This document shows, one piece after another, positions 41,086 to 50,464 of a stretch of DNA of 64,000 nucleotides. The notes under the pieces were generated by a model that worked only from the letters and a program-made list of their open reading frames with translations, had not been told where the DNA came from and made no database searches. A program made the position numbers and the translations under genes. Positions within the stretch are counted from its first letter, which is position 1; every line of letters starts with the position of its first letter. The DNA is from Crocinitomicaceae bacterium (GTDB taxonomy: Bacteria; Bacteroidota; Bacteroidia; Flavobacteriales_D; Crocinitomicaceae), in assembly GCA_022447665.1 (NCBI GenBank), contig JAKVAQ010000016.1:62001-126000 (forward strand). Reading direction: 5' to 3'.

Positions 41086-41850
41086 TTAGATAAAGAAAAA
41101 GAAAGAAGATAAAACCGCTGAAATAAAGAGAGTTGTTAATTTAACATACTTACTAATCTTATATTCAGATAGAAATTCGTTACCGCATAAAACCCATATT
41201 GTTATGCCATAACTTAAAGATGTTATAAAATATACCAAAGGTGTTGTTCTAGGCATTAAATCATCAATTGCTGCAATTCCAGTCGGTTCAATCCCCCAGG
41301 TTAAAAGTATTAAACTAAAGCTCCCTATAACTGAGTAAACAAAATAAGCGACCATTAGTATCCATCCGATTTTCCTCCTAAGCCAAAATGTCACGAGCGC
41401 CAATGTTAATGAGATTATTGGAATCAGACTGATAAAATAAAACATGTCGAACCCAATAGAAGGATTAGAAAAACGCAATCGTATCATATCGATTTCATTA
41501 TACCATCCAACTATTGCGATCAGACCGAAAATTATCGTAATTAGCCTAATTATTCGTTCTTTTCTATCCAACGATTTAAGAAGAGGGTTAAAAGCATCAA
41601 TAGTTTTGTATACAAGGTTTAAAGCCTCTTCTTGTTTTTCGGATTTCCTTTCTTTTATTTGTCTTAGTTGATTACGCGCTTCCAGCAACTCTTGACTAGC
41701 CTCGGTTATTTCTTGCTCGGTAAGATTTCGACGTTGAACCTCCAATTCAGCAGCAGACAATGCTTCCTCTTGATAATCTCCTTTGTTCTGAATAATTCTG
41801 AATAAATCAACGTTTGAGAAAGTTTTATATCGTTCAGAGAATTGGTTCAT
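41086..41850 (-). CDS. Hypothetical four-TM membrane protein
   Basis: Not recognised. The 254 residues start with a soluble helical region (about 1-90) that carries a short motif common in Bacteroidota membrane proteins (YKTFSNVDLFRIIQNKGDYQ, then EEALSAAELEVQRR). Four or five hydrophobic helices follow (for example LITIIFGLIAIVGW, ISLIPIISLTLALVTFWL). It is probably an inner-membrane protein. The next minus-strand gene downstream is over 400 bp away, so it may be monocistronic. Confidence 0.65.
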   Translation of the reverse strand: MNQFSERYKTFSNVDLFRIIQNKGDYQEEALSAAELEVQRRNLTEQEITEASQELLEARNQLRQIKERKSEKQEEALNLVYKTIDAFNPLLKSLDRKERIIRLITIIFGLIAIVGWYNEIDMIRLRFSNPSIGFDMFYFISLIPIISLTLALVTFWLRRKIGWILMVAYFVYSVIGSFSLILLTWGIEPTGIAAIDDLMPRTTPLVYFITSLSYGITIWVLCGNEFLSEYKISKYVKLTTLFISAVLSSFFFFI

Positions 41851-41899
41851 TAGATTATGGGATATTTATAATAAATCTAATCAATTTTTAAATTAACAG

Positions 41900-42286
41900 T
41901 TATAAATTCAGATTCCTGTGTAAATCTTGAAATCGCTTCACATGATTTTCAATTTCTTCCTTTGTTTTCAAAAACTTATCTACATTAATTTCAATAATAT
42001 CTCGTTTCGTATAGATTTTTAATAAATGATAACCAGGGCCATTATGCCCTATTACAAAAACTTGCTGCATTTGAACAATGTCTTTCCATTGTACAAAAAC
42101 ATTTTTATGACGAATTCCTTTTAGGTCGATTAGAAGGTTAACACTCTTTTTTCTCCAAAAAGTTAGCCCGATTAATGCGAAGGGAAACAAAGAGGCAAGT
42201 ACTTTTCCGAGCTGAAAATGATCAAACACAAAGAGCATTGACAATCCAACAATTGTTATAATTGCCACCACAAGCAAAAACAGCAT
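41900..42286 (-). CDS. Hypothetical PH-like membrane protein, possibly N-terminally truncated
   Basis: From the ATG at 42284-42286 it has 128 residues: two hydrophobic helices (LLVVAIITIVGLSMLFVF and a second at about 28-45), then a soluble part (RHKNVFVQWKDIVQMQQV, then LLKIYTKRDIIEINVDKFL) that looks like a bacterial PH-like domain. The frame remains open for more than 30 codons upstream and reads like protein (HYYHCEWKPFFKTKEIGRNH) but contains no ATG, GTG or TTG. The true start may have been lost, or the gene uses the internal ATG. Function is unknown. Confidence 0.55.
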   Translation of the reverse strand: MLFLLVVAIITIVGLSMLFVFDHFQLGKVLASLFPFALIGLTFWRKKSVNLLIDLKGIRHKNVFVQWKDIVQMQQVFVIGHNGPGYHLLKIYTKRDIIEINVDKFLKTKEEIENHVKRFQDLHRNLNL

Positions 42287-42394
42287 GTGGTTTCTACCTA
42301 TTTCTTTTGTCTTGAAAAATGGTTTCCACTCGCAGTGATAATAATGAACTACATTATACTCTTTCGCGTATTTGATAATCTGAGAAATTAATCT

Positions 42395-43066
42395 CTAGAA
42401 CGTAGGTCGTAGTAAGTGATCTTGGTAGAAATCATTAATATGCTTGACTGCCTCTGCAGGATCATCTGTGATTAAGAACATGTCTAAATCTTCTGGCGAA
42501 ATATTCCCTTCAGAGTCACACATCTGAGCCTTTAACCAATCAACTAATCCTTCCCAATAACTTCTTCCAAATAAAACAACAGGACGTGTTTCAATCTTTT
42601 TTGTTTGCATTAAAGTCAGTGCTTCGAATAGCTCATCCATTGTTCCATAACCACCAGGGAAAGTGATAAATCCTTGACTATACTTAACAAACATTACTTT
42701 TCTAACGAAGAAGTAATCAAAATCTACTGGGTGATTTACCCACCGGTTGTTATTTTGCTCAAATGGAAGCACAATATTCAATCCTACCGATTTTCCATCA
42801 GCCTCATCCGCACCTTTATTTCCAGCTTCCATAATACCAGGACCACCTCCCGTGATAACACCGTATCCTGATTCGACTAGTAATCTTGAAACTTCAACCG
42901 CTTGCTGATAATAAGGGTTTTCCGGTTTTGTTCTTGCAGATCCGAAAACCGAAATACAAGGTCCTATCTTCGACATTTTCTCATACCCTTCTACGAATTC
43001 AGACATAATCTTGAATATCGCCCAACTATCATTTGTTTTTATCTCGTTCCAATCTTTATTTGTCAT
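42395..43066 (-). CDS. LOG-family (TIGR00730) protein
   Basis: A 223-residue Rossmann-fold protein of the LOG family, whose plant members release active cytokinins from their nucleotides and whose bacterial members hydrolyse AMP or related nucleotides. Motifs are SVFGSARTKPENPYY, the GGGPGIMEAGNKGA loop and the catalytic FITFPGGYGTMDELFEAL. Bacterial roles range from nucleotide salvage to lysine-decarboxylase-like misannotations. It has no obvious operon partner. Confidence 0.9.
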   Translation of the reverse strand: MTNKDWNEIKTNDSWAIFKIMSEFVEGYEKMSKIGPCISVFGSARTKPENPYYQQAVEVSRLLVESGYGVITGGGPGIMEAGNKGADEADGKSVGLNIVLPFEQNNNRWVNHPVDFDYFFVRKVMFVKYSQGFITFPGGYGTMDELFEALTLMQTKKIETRPVVLFGRSYWEGLVDWLKAQMCDSEGNISPEDLDMFLITDDPAEAVKHINDFYQDHLLRPTF

Positions 43067-43130
43067 TTTCTAATTTTTTGCAACCAACAATATAACGAAT
43101 AAACAATACAAAGAATTGTTTTGTTGTGAA

Positions 43131-43165
43131 TTAAAAAAGCCGACCCTGATTCCTCAAGATCGGCT
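43131..43165 (-). terminator. Rho-independent terminator of alpha-2-macroglobulin gene
   Basis: On the minus strand a 12-bp stem (AGCCGATCTTGA with TCAGGGTCGGCT, G-U pairs included) is closed by a GGAA tetraloop and followed by a T-run. It lies 24 bp past the stop of the large gene. Confidence 0.9.
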
Positions 43166-43188
43166 CCCAACATTAAGATGAAGAAACG

Positions 43189-46100
43189 CTAATTAATACT
43201 TCTTTCTTTCTTAACATCGACCCAGCCTCCTCTAACTCTTGCATAAATAGAGTTATCGTACATTGCTTCAACCGAAATACCTGGCATATAAAACTTACCT
43301 AAATAACTCGAATTGAGCTGAACACGGAATGTTTTGGTTTTACCTTTTCCTAAATCGAAATAGGTGTAAATTCTATCATCTCTAATGTCCTGGTAGGTAA
43401 AATAAGATGATTTATTTGAATTATACATATCCATTCTAGAATTATGAATCTCCCATCCCGAAGGAACGATATGCACAAGAGCAAGCTCTCTTAAATACCC
43501 TCGAGTGCCTGGATTTGTCACTTTTATCTCAGCTACAAAATCGGTTCCTTGTGACATCTCCGTAATCGCAATTGGACGATCATCCATATCGAAATAGTTC
43601 ACGGTGAGTGAGATATTCTTGGCTTGCTCAATCTCATTCCCTGCTAATGGCACACCTCGCGTAATTACACGAACATAGAGAATTCCTTTACCTGTGTTTT
43701 TGATGTTGACCTTCTTTGTCTTTTCTCCGAGATCAAAATTCACCATCGTCATTTCAGAGTCTCTTGAACCAGTTTGCCCATCAATGGTATAGGAGAACTT
43801 CATATTTTCCTCTGCCTTATTACTTCCAACGAACTTCGAAACCGCTAATAATGCGTAAGCTGTAGTCTGTGTGCTGTACCATGATTGTTGATTTAATCTA
43901 TTGGCAAGAGCTCGTGCTAATTCGGCACCTTCTAATCGTTTATTCATTAGCACCAATGTTTCTAGAATCATAGCCTCATCTCGAACATTAGAGCCAAAAT
44001 TGTATGACAGTTCTACATATTCTGGAACGGAGGTCACCTGGTTTTTAATCAACTTGTCCGCCACTTCTTTTTGGCCGGCAATTTTATAAGCTGCAGCTAG
44101 TCTCCACCTTGCTGGAAGAGATAAGTCAGCTCTCTCGCGCAGTCTATTCATCAAGCCTAACTCGGCCTTCCCAGCCAATGCTAAGGTAAATAGTCGATAC
44201 GCTTGTGTTAAATCATCGTAACGTGGACCATCGGTTGTAGCATTCGCCTTGCTCCAGTTCTTTGCGTGTTTTTTCTGGAATTTTAACCAGTTTTTCTTTA
44301 AACTCTGAGGAACTACAAAACCTTTGTTTTCGGCCTCAATCATAAAGTGACCAGCATAATTTGTTCCCCATTCATTATCATAAGATCCACCTGGCCAGTA
44401 GGCAAAACCTCCAGAAGAAGTTTGGAATAGTTTTAATCGGTTAATTCCATTCATTACATTTTGCTGAATAACTAATTTTCTACTTTCTTCTAAATCCATC
44501 AAATCTGAAAGATAAAGCTGCGGAAACACGGAAGATGTAGTTTGCTCAATACAACCATGCGGATATCGAATCAAATAGTCTAATCTTCGTCCAAGATCAA
44601 GAGGAGGGAAATTAGAAACCTCAAGGTAGGCTTGATTGGTTCCTTTTATTCCGAAATACTCCATATCATAGCTGAACGACTCACCTCCATCAAGAACTTT
44701 TTCTTCGGTAATCACTTGTTCAGAATTCGGAGTTCTAACATCAATTTCAAAATCGTACTTAGCCTTTTCACTACCTGAAGTTGCAACAATTGAAACTTTA
44801 CCGATTCCAGTTTCTTCAGCAACTTTTAGTTTAAAGTTCACTAGCTTATCCCCTATTTCAGAGAATGTTAGCGATTTCTTTGAGCCACCCTGGATATCGA
44901 ACATGTTATTTGTAGTAATTGAAATTGACACATTTTTCACATGTTTCTCCATAGCGAATACGTCAACAGGTAGCGTTACCTCCTCACCTGGACCCACTAC
45001 CCTTGGCAATGTTCCAAGAACCATTAGAGGATTTCTTACTGCAACAGTTTTCTCAGCATTTCCATAAGCACCATTTTCACCCGTCACAACCATTACACGC
45101 ACCGAACCAACATAATTCGGAATGTCAATCTTGTGAGAGTTAGTAGAACCATCATATTCGAATGGCCCTAAGAATCTAACCATAGGCTCGAAACGATTTG
45201 CTTTTGCCGCTTTTTTGCCAGAACCGTCACCGTCACCACCAATCGCCAATAATTTATCAAGCTCATCTCCATAAGCGCCGAGAACGTAATCGTACATATC
45301 CCAAGTCTTAACTCCAAGCGCCTCCTTAGCATTAAAATGATTCCAAGGATCAGGAGTTTTGAAATTGGTGAGATCCAATAATCCTTCATCAACAATAGCA
45401 ATAGTATACGTCATAGGTTGTTTGTTCTTCTCACTGATCTTAATTGTCGTAGAAGTTTCTGGGCGTAGCACGTCTTTCATTGAAATCACAGGATATAAGT
45501 GAGATTTAGGATCCTCAACATATATTGGAACCACCCCATACATCCTTATAGGCATATCATTAGTCGTATTTTGATAGGGCTGAATTAGAGAAACATGCAC
45601 AAAGACGTTCGGATCCATTTCATCTGTAGTAACAAACTCACAAGTAGTTTCACCTTTCGTTGTCTCTACCCAGAATTTATCAATGATTTTAGTTCCACTT
45701 TCTAAACTTATGAGGGCCTTTCCGTTTGAAGGGGTTGGAATCGTAAGTTTAACCGTTTCTCCCGTTGTATACTTCTCTTTATCGGTAGAGAAGGTTAACA
45801 TAGTCGAGTTTTCTGAATTCTGTCGATTAGATCGAGCGTAATAAGGCCAATCGACGTAAACGGTTTTACCTGTTACATGACCTGATTCTTTATTCTCGAT
45901 AAGAATTAAATATCTCCCCCACTCTGGTTGGTCAATTCTAAAATTATATGATGCTCTACCCTTTACTGTAGTTAGATTTTTAGAATCTATTGGCATTGTA
46001 CTTGAACGTGAAATGTAGCTTGCCAAATCATTATCATAGCTATCCCACCACCATCTCCATTCTAATTTATAAACCTTGACATTGATGTCTGAATTCACCA

Positions 46101-48735
46101 ATTTTCCTTTTTCATTTACAGTTACAATGTCAATCTTATGATCTTTGTCCGTCACTAAGCTTCCTCCATATAGCTCTCCTTCTGGAACCGCCATACCTAC
46201 GTACTCTGAATAAGGTGAATAAAGTGATGACGTTCTATTCATACTAAAGTCTCCCCCATTTTCGAAAACTTTCGTGGTGAAATATGCTTTTAACATGCCC
46301 GGAGCAGCATCTGTTAGAACAATTCCATGATCGAATGAAACATCTCCATTATTATCAAGGTTACCTTCAAATATTGTTTTGTCCTCAGATGTGAAATCTT
46401 TTAAAGGATCATCAAAATTGTAGCGACTAAACTTATCAAACGAAGTCCTGGTACTCATCAAATGAACGTCTACCTTTGTTTTTAAACCAGATGCCGTGGC
46501 TCCATGTAGCCATTTAACATTTAAATTCACTTCTCTATCAGACGCCTGACCTAGCATTTCGCTATCAAAATCTAAATTGATTTTAAGTCGATTTGGCTTT
46601 ACCGATTCTACCTTAAGCGTTTTGTAGAAATTTCTATTACCAACAGTTACACGCGCTCCATAATTCCCTGTAATGTCATCTTGAAGAGTTGCAGTTCTAA
46701 AATCATAAAGATCATTCACAGAGCTTGTTCTTATTTGCTCATCTACTACAACACCTTTTGGGTTGATTAATTCAAATTTCACAGGGTGAGCTGAAGGAAG
46801 AATGTCCTCCTTATCTTCTAGCATAAAGCTTACATAAATACTATCACCAGGCCTCCATACGCCTCTATCACCATAGATAAAGCCTTTAACTCCGTGCTGA
46901 ACATATTCTCCAGAAACTTCGAATTTGGATAGCGAAAGGCTTTCTCCATCCCTTAATTTTAAATAACCTTTTTGTCCATTGTACTCCGCAACAACAACGA
47001 ATGGTTTTCTATCAAGATGAGTAACTGACATCCCTTCACCGTCTGAAATGGCTTCACCCAGCAACTGTTGTTGAAAATCATAGAATTTAAGCTTTGCTCC
47101 TGAAATTGGACTAGCATCATTTAAATCAGAAACAATTACATGTAGCTTCTTATCGGCACCGGCTTTGGCCATAATGGCAATATCTGAAACCAATACATTT
47201 CGTGAAATCTTCTTACTTCTATAGAAATAGTCCTTACAAGGATCATTTCTTGAAGAATAATCATAATCGTAATAATCATAATCGTAGTAATAGTCGTCAT
47301 AATAATAGTATCCACCATCCCAGTCACGTTCATTCCATTCTTCATCGGCTCCGGTGAACGCAAATGTTATTAACTGCTGTTCGGCAACAGTTCCTGCACC
47401 ACAATCATATAAAGAGTATTCTTTTTGTGCCGAAAGCTCTACTCTGTAAATGGCACCAGGATCCATCTCAATATATTTGTTCAAGTCTATTGAGAATTTA
47501 TTCCATTGATGTAGATCCATTTCTCCTTCTGGATCCAGCTCTACTCTTTCCTCGTAAACTTCTCTGGAAACTCTTCTTAATTGGTAAGTACCATCGTAGT
47601 CGTTCACCTGTAAGAATTGAATAATATTGTCTTCAAAGATTTTAGTAACCGTAACATTCACTGCTGTTAGGTTGATTGCTTGAAATGGAAAGTGCGCATT
47701 CCCTGCCTTAGGAACAATATTACCTTCTCCCAACAATTCAAAATCAGGTGCTATATCTTCAAAAGTTAGTGTGTGCGATCCTGGAGAACTTAATTTTTTA
47801 CCATTAACATTTTCAATTCCAGCGGCAATTTTGAGTTGATCAGAACCAACAATACGCTCTTCAGGATAAAGTATGATGTATTGATTTTTAGCAACTATGG
47901 ATACGTCATGATTTTTCAAATAAACGAGTCCTTCAATAAATTGATTGGTATTTAGCGGGTCAGAGAAATGAACTTTTACAAACTGCTGTGGAGCATGGTT
48001 TACTTCAACATCTAAAACTACGAACTCATCTTTAGCAGGAATCTTTATATGCTTCTTCCCCGTTTTATTAACGCCTATTACATAACCGTCCCATGAAATA
48101 TTGAGGTCAGACCTTTGATCTCCTCGCATAATATTATCTACACTGAAAGCATAGATTAACTTCGTCTCTTCTTCAATACTAACAGGTAATGCAACACCAT
48201 TTTGCGTCGCTTTTAATAAATCCTTAATAGCGATTGAATCTACCGGGTTTGTTAAAATGATCTTTCCAAGAAGTTGTTGTTTTGAAAAATCCGTTTGTGA
48301 ATAAGATTGAAATTCATCGATCTGAAATTTAAAACTTAAACGCTGTACTCTAAAGTTAAACTCAAAGTTTTCAAGACCTTCTTTTACATCTACAAATTCA
48401 TCCAAGCTTAATTGTCCTTTATAGAGAACACCAGGTTTTAACGTTTCCGTTGGTATAAACTCAATCGTTCTTTCATCTACCCAAACGGCCTCACCTTCTA
48501 CTTCCGGGTAAATACTGAATAAATCATTCAGCTCCTCTTCATCTATATCACGATTAGGTGTATTGGCCAATTGAACTTTCACCGTACCATCAGAAGGAAT
48601 GACACCGCCAGTGAAGGCTGCGACATACTCAGAAAACTCGGGATTGACTAAAATTTTTTCGGCATTTACATTGTCTAGAGTAGAGCTGCATGCAAATAAG
48701 AAAAATGGGGTTAGGTAAAGAAATAGTTTTTTCAT
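43189..48735 (-). CDS. Alpha-2-macroglobulin-family lipoprotein with thioester motif
   Basis: A very large (1848-residue) envelope lipoprotein (lipobox FFLFAC, Cys 16) with MG-type domains. The bacterial family traps attacking proteases, which cut a bait region and trigger covalent attachment through a Cys-Gln thioester. The thioester site CIEQ is intact in YPHGCIEQTTSSVFPQL, inside the helical domain. Near residues 472-490 lies a Tyr/Asp-rich low-complexity tract coded by TAT/GAT-like triplets. Many bacterial homologues lie beside the peptidoglycan synthase pbpC; none is seen here. A strong terminator follows. Confidence 0.93.
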   Translation of the reverse strand: MKKLFLYLTPFFLFACSSTLDNVNAEKILVNPEFSEYVAAFTGGVIPSDGTVKVQLANTPNRDIDEEELNDLFSIYPEVEGEAVWVDERTIEFIPTETLKPGVLYKGQLSLDEFVDVKEGLENFEFNFRVQRLSFKFQIDEFQSYSQTDFSKQQLLGKIILTNPVDSIAIKDLLKATQNGVALPVSIEEETKLIYAFSVDNIMRGDQRSDLNISWDGYVIGVNKTGKKHIKIPAKDEFVVLDVEVNHAPQQFVKVHFSDPLNTNQFIEGLVYLKNHDVSIVAKNQYIILYPEERIVGSDQLKIAAGIENVNGKKLSSPGSHTLTFEDIAPDFELLGEGNIVPKAGNAHFPFQAINLTAVNVTVTKIFEDNIIQFLQVNDYDGTYQLRRVSREVYEERVELDPEGEMDLHQWNKFSIDLNKYIEMDPGAIYRVELSAQKEYSLYDCGAGTVAEQQLITFAFTGADEEWNERDWDGGYYYYDDYYYDYDYYDYDYSSRNDPCKDYFYRSKKISRNVLVSDIAIMAKAGADKKLHVIVSDLNDASPISGAKLKFYDFQQQLLGEAISDGEGMSVTHLDRKPFVVVAEYNGQKGYLKLRDGESLSLSKFEVSGEYVQHGVKGFIYGDRGVWRPGDSIYVSFMLEDKEDILPSAHPVKFELINPKGVVVDEQIRTSSVNDLYDFRTATLQDDITGNYGARVTVGNRNFYKTLKVESVKPNRLKINLDFDSEMLGQASDREVNLNVKWLHGATASGLKTKVDVHLMSTRTSFDKFSRYNFDDPLKDFTSEDKTIFEGNLDNNGDVSFDHGIVLTDAAPGMLKAYFTTKVFENGGDFSMNRTSSLYSPYSEYVGMAVPEGELYGGSLVTDKDHKIDIVTVNEKGKLVNSDINVKVYKLEWRWWWDSYDNDLASYISRSSTMPIDSKNLTTVKGRASYNFRIDQPEWGRYLILIENKESGHVTGKTVYVDWPYYARSNRQNSENSTMLTFSTDKEKYTTGETVKLTIPTPSNGKALISLESGTKIIDKFWVETTKGETTCEFVTTDEMDPNVFVHVSLIQPYQNTTNDMPIRMYGVVPIYVEDPKSHLYPVISMKDVLRPETSTTIKISEKNKQPMTYTIAIVDEGLLDLTNFKTPDPWNHFNAKEALGVKTWDMYDYVLGAYGDELDKLLAIGGDGDGSGKKAAKANRFEPMVRFLGPFEYDGSTNSHKIDIPNYVGSVRVMVVTGENGAYGNAEKTVAVRNPLMVLGTLPRVVGPGEEVTLPVDVFAMEKHVKNVSISITTNNMFDIQGGSKKSLTFSEIGDKLVNFKLKVAEETGIGKVSIVATSGSEKAKYDFEIDVRTPNSEQVITEEKVLDGGESFSYDMEYFGIKGTNQAYLEVSNFPPLDLGRRLDYLIRYPHGCIEQTTSSVFPQLYLSDLMDLEESRKLVIQQNVMNGINRLKLFQTSSGGFAYWPGGSYDNEWGTNYAGHFMIEAENKGFVVPQSLKKNWLKFQKKHAKNWSKANATTDGPRYDDLTQAYRLFTLALAGKAELGLMNRLRERADLSLPARWRLAAAYKIAGQKEVADKLIKNQVTSVPEYVELSYNFGSNVRDEAMILETLVLMNKRLEGAELARALANRLNQQSWYSTQTTAYALLAVSKFVGSNKAEENMKFSYTIDGQTGSRDSEMTMVNFDLGEKTKKVNIKNTGKGILYVRVITRGVPLAGNEIEQAKNISLTVNYFDMDDRPIAITEMSQGTDFVAEIKVTNPGTRGYLRELALVHIVPSGWEIHNSRMDMYNSNKSSYFTYQDIRDDRIYTYFDLGKGKTKTFRVQLNSSYLGKFYMPGISVEAMYDNSIYARVRGGWVDVKKERSIN

Positions 48736-48849
48736 TAGGATCGATTTTTAACAATCCTAAAGTACATTTTAAATTGACCTACCCTGAAAAAAAGTAGATG
48801 ATATAAATCACTCACTTATTATTTGCAGTGAAAAAGAAATTATTTGATT

Positions 48850-49215
48850 TTACCGTTCTTGAAAAGTTGTTAACCCCTTATCAGAGAGCACGTAAAGCTT
48901 TCGCTTTCCAGCTTCATTTGAAATGTAAACCTCTTGTTTTTCTCCTGATTCCATTACTCGAATCACCTTCGAAAAACCCTCAAATCTTTCTGAACTAAGA
49001 TTTGCCCCACAACCTGGACAATTCAACTCAACTACTTCCCCTTTTTCAAAGAAAACAGCAGGTTCATGGTCGTACGTAAATACTCCAAGATCCACGGATA
49101 AATATAAGTTCCCAACATCACCATTTACGCGACGAGTAGCAAGATTAATTCGTCTATCCGCACACATTTGATGATTGCATTTAGGGCAATGATATGATTT
49201 ACAAGGGTCGTCCAC
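48850..49215 (-). CDS. Hypothetical protein with two zinc knuckles
   Basis: Not recognised by family. A 121-residue soluble protein with two Cys pairs, CPKCNHQMCAD near the N-terminus and CPGCGAN in the middle, which probably bind one zinc. Between them lies a beta-rich stretch, and the C-terminal part (VIRVMESGEKQEVYISNEAG) is also beta-rich. It could be a zinc-ribbon nucleic-acid or protein-binding adaptor. It stands alone between the alpha-2-macroglobulin gene and the transglutaminase-like gene. Confidence 0.65.
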   Translation of the reverse strand: MDDPCKSYHCPKCNHQMCADRRINLATRRVNGDVGNLYLSVDLGVFTYDHEPAVFFEKGEVVELNCPGCGANLSSERFEGFSKVIRVMESGEKQEVYISNEAGKRKLYVLSDKGLTTFQER

Positions 49216-49321
49216 TTATATTAAATATCGGAGAAAAAAAAACTGAAAAGAAATTTTTTAGACCAACTAAAGAAAATAGGAGATTAATCCTAGTTTTTTA
49301 TCCCTAAATCGTTTTAGATAG

Positions 49322-50278
49322 CTAAACAACTACAGAACTAACGCGAACATCACTTTGATACCTTCCACCAGGATAGGGGTCATTATAGTCAAAGTTTAAC
49401 CAAATGTATCCTTTTGAATCCTGATAGTAATAGATAGATTTCCCTTCGGATTCTTCTGGGAAGTAGACAGACTTAATTAAGTATACAACTGTTTCTAAAT
49501 CTTTTGAATCCCCGAATTTAACTTCTGGATACATATGACCTATGGTCTTACCATCACGCTCAATTTCAGTCCTAACAAGCTTCACTTCTCCCCCAATACT
49601 CTTTATGCAAGATGCCATCATTATTGAATAATCATCACAATCCCCTTTAAAAAACTCATCATATTGGAGTTGTTTCAGCGTTTGACTGGATTTTGAATAA
49701 TAATCCTCGCTTATTGGGTCGTAAACATATTTCCATCTTCCATACACTTCTTTGAAAACTGAAAAGAATTGTACCCACTTTAGATTTTGCGAGAGGTGTT
49801 TTTCATCGTCAAAATATTTAACTGCGGCGCTCGAAGCAAAATTTCTCAAATCGGGATCTGTATAATCAATCGCTTCTCTCAACTCTTTCTCTTTTCTAAA
49901 CTTTGAATTTTCAAATAGGAACTTCTGCTCCAATGAATTTTCTGATAGGTCATAAAGGAATTGAGCGTAGTCATGATAAAGATTTTCTAAGGTATAGAAG
50001 CCAGCAAAATTGGTAATTGTTAAAACAACAAGGCCTAAGATCATTATCCCTATCATTAAGACCCGAATTTTTTTAACGATGTAATAGACAGCAAAGAACA
50101 GGGCCAGAAACAAAAGGATATGATCTAATCGAAAACCTTTCTCTCCAATAGGAAGTTTAAGTTCAGGGATGTATTTGTACAGAATCATGAAGAGTGGCAT
50201 AACAAGAATACTCGTTACAATACCCAAAAGAAGAACCGACTGCAGTCCTATTCCTTTTTTATCTTCACTATCACTCAT
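49322..50278 (-). CDS. Membrane-bound transglutaminase-like protein
   Basis: A 318-residue protein with three N-terminal hydrophobic helices (about residues 13-33, 49-66 and 72-91), then a soluble domain with the transglutaminase-like triad: Cys in FKGDCDDYSIMMASC, His in GHMYPEVKF and Asp in WLNFDYNDPYPGG. The family includes peptidases and amidases acting on peptide or isopeptide bonds. The catalytic part probably faces the periplasm. A perfect TAGATTTG box lies 4 nt before its ATG. Confidence 0.82.
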   Translation of the reverse strand: MSDSEDKKGIGLQSVLLLGIVTSILVMPLFMILYKYIPELKLPIGEKGFRLDHILLFLALFFAVYYIVKKIRVLMIGIMILGLVVLTITNFAGFYTLENLYHDYAQFLYDLSENSLEQKFLFENSKFRKEKELREAIDYTDPDLRNFASSAAVKYFDDEKHLSQNLKWVQFFSVFKEVYGRWKYVYDPISEDYYSKSSQTLKQLQYDEFFKGDCDDYSIMMASCIKSIGGEVKLVRTEIERDGKTIGHMYPEVKFGDSKDLETVVYLIKSVYFPEESEGKSIYYYQDSKGYIWLNFDYNDPYPGGRYQSDVRVSSVVV

Positions 50279-50282
50279 ACTG

Positions 50283-50290
50283 CAAATCTA
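50283..50290 (-). promoter_or_regulatory. -7 box TAGATTTG, 4 nt before ATG
   Basis: Perfect TAnnTTTG match on the minus strand, then CAGT and ATG of the transglutaminase-like gene. It belongs to the 4-nt group of leaderless candidates. Confidence 0.6.
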
Positions 50291-50307
50291 ATCCTAAGTC
50301 TTTAAAT

Positions 50308-50336
50308 AAAAAAAAGAAGCCCCGAGAGACTTCTTT
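50308..50336 (-). terminator. Minus-strand terminator inside a divergent intergenic region
   Basis: In minus-strand RNA the arms AAAGAAGTC and GGCTTCTTT pair fully (one G-U) around TCTCGG and are followed by eight T. In plus-strand RNA the same stem has a C-A mismatch. The terminator therefore acts on leftward transcripts, although no gene is annotated to its right on that strand. Confidence 0.6.
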
Positions 50337-50464
50337 CTTTTTGTCATTTCAAAAGTTGACAAGTTTACACCATTAACCCACTGCTTAGTATGACGGAATG
50401 AACTTTAAAAAGGTTGGGGCGTTATGTAAATTCTTATATTTAACTCCTAAAAATTACACAAATA

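Noticed and set aside
50355-50385. TTGACA at 50355 as a sigma-70 -35 element for hbd
   Set aside because: The best TAGTAT-like partner is 24 nt away, too far; Bacteroidota promoters do not follow this consensus.
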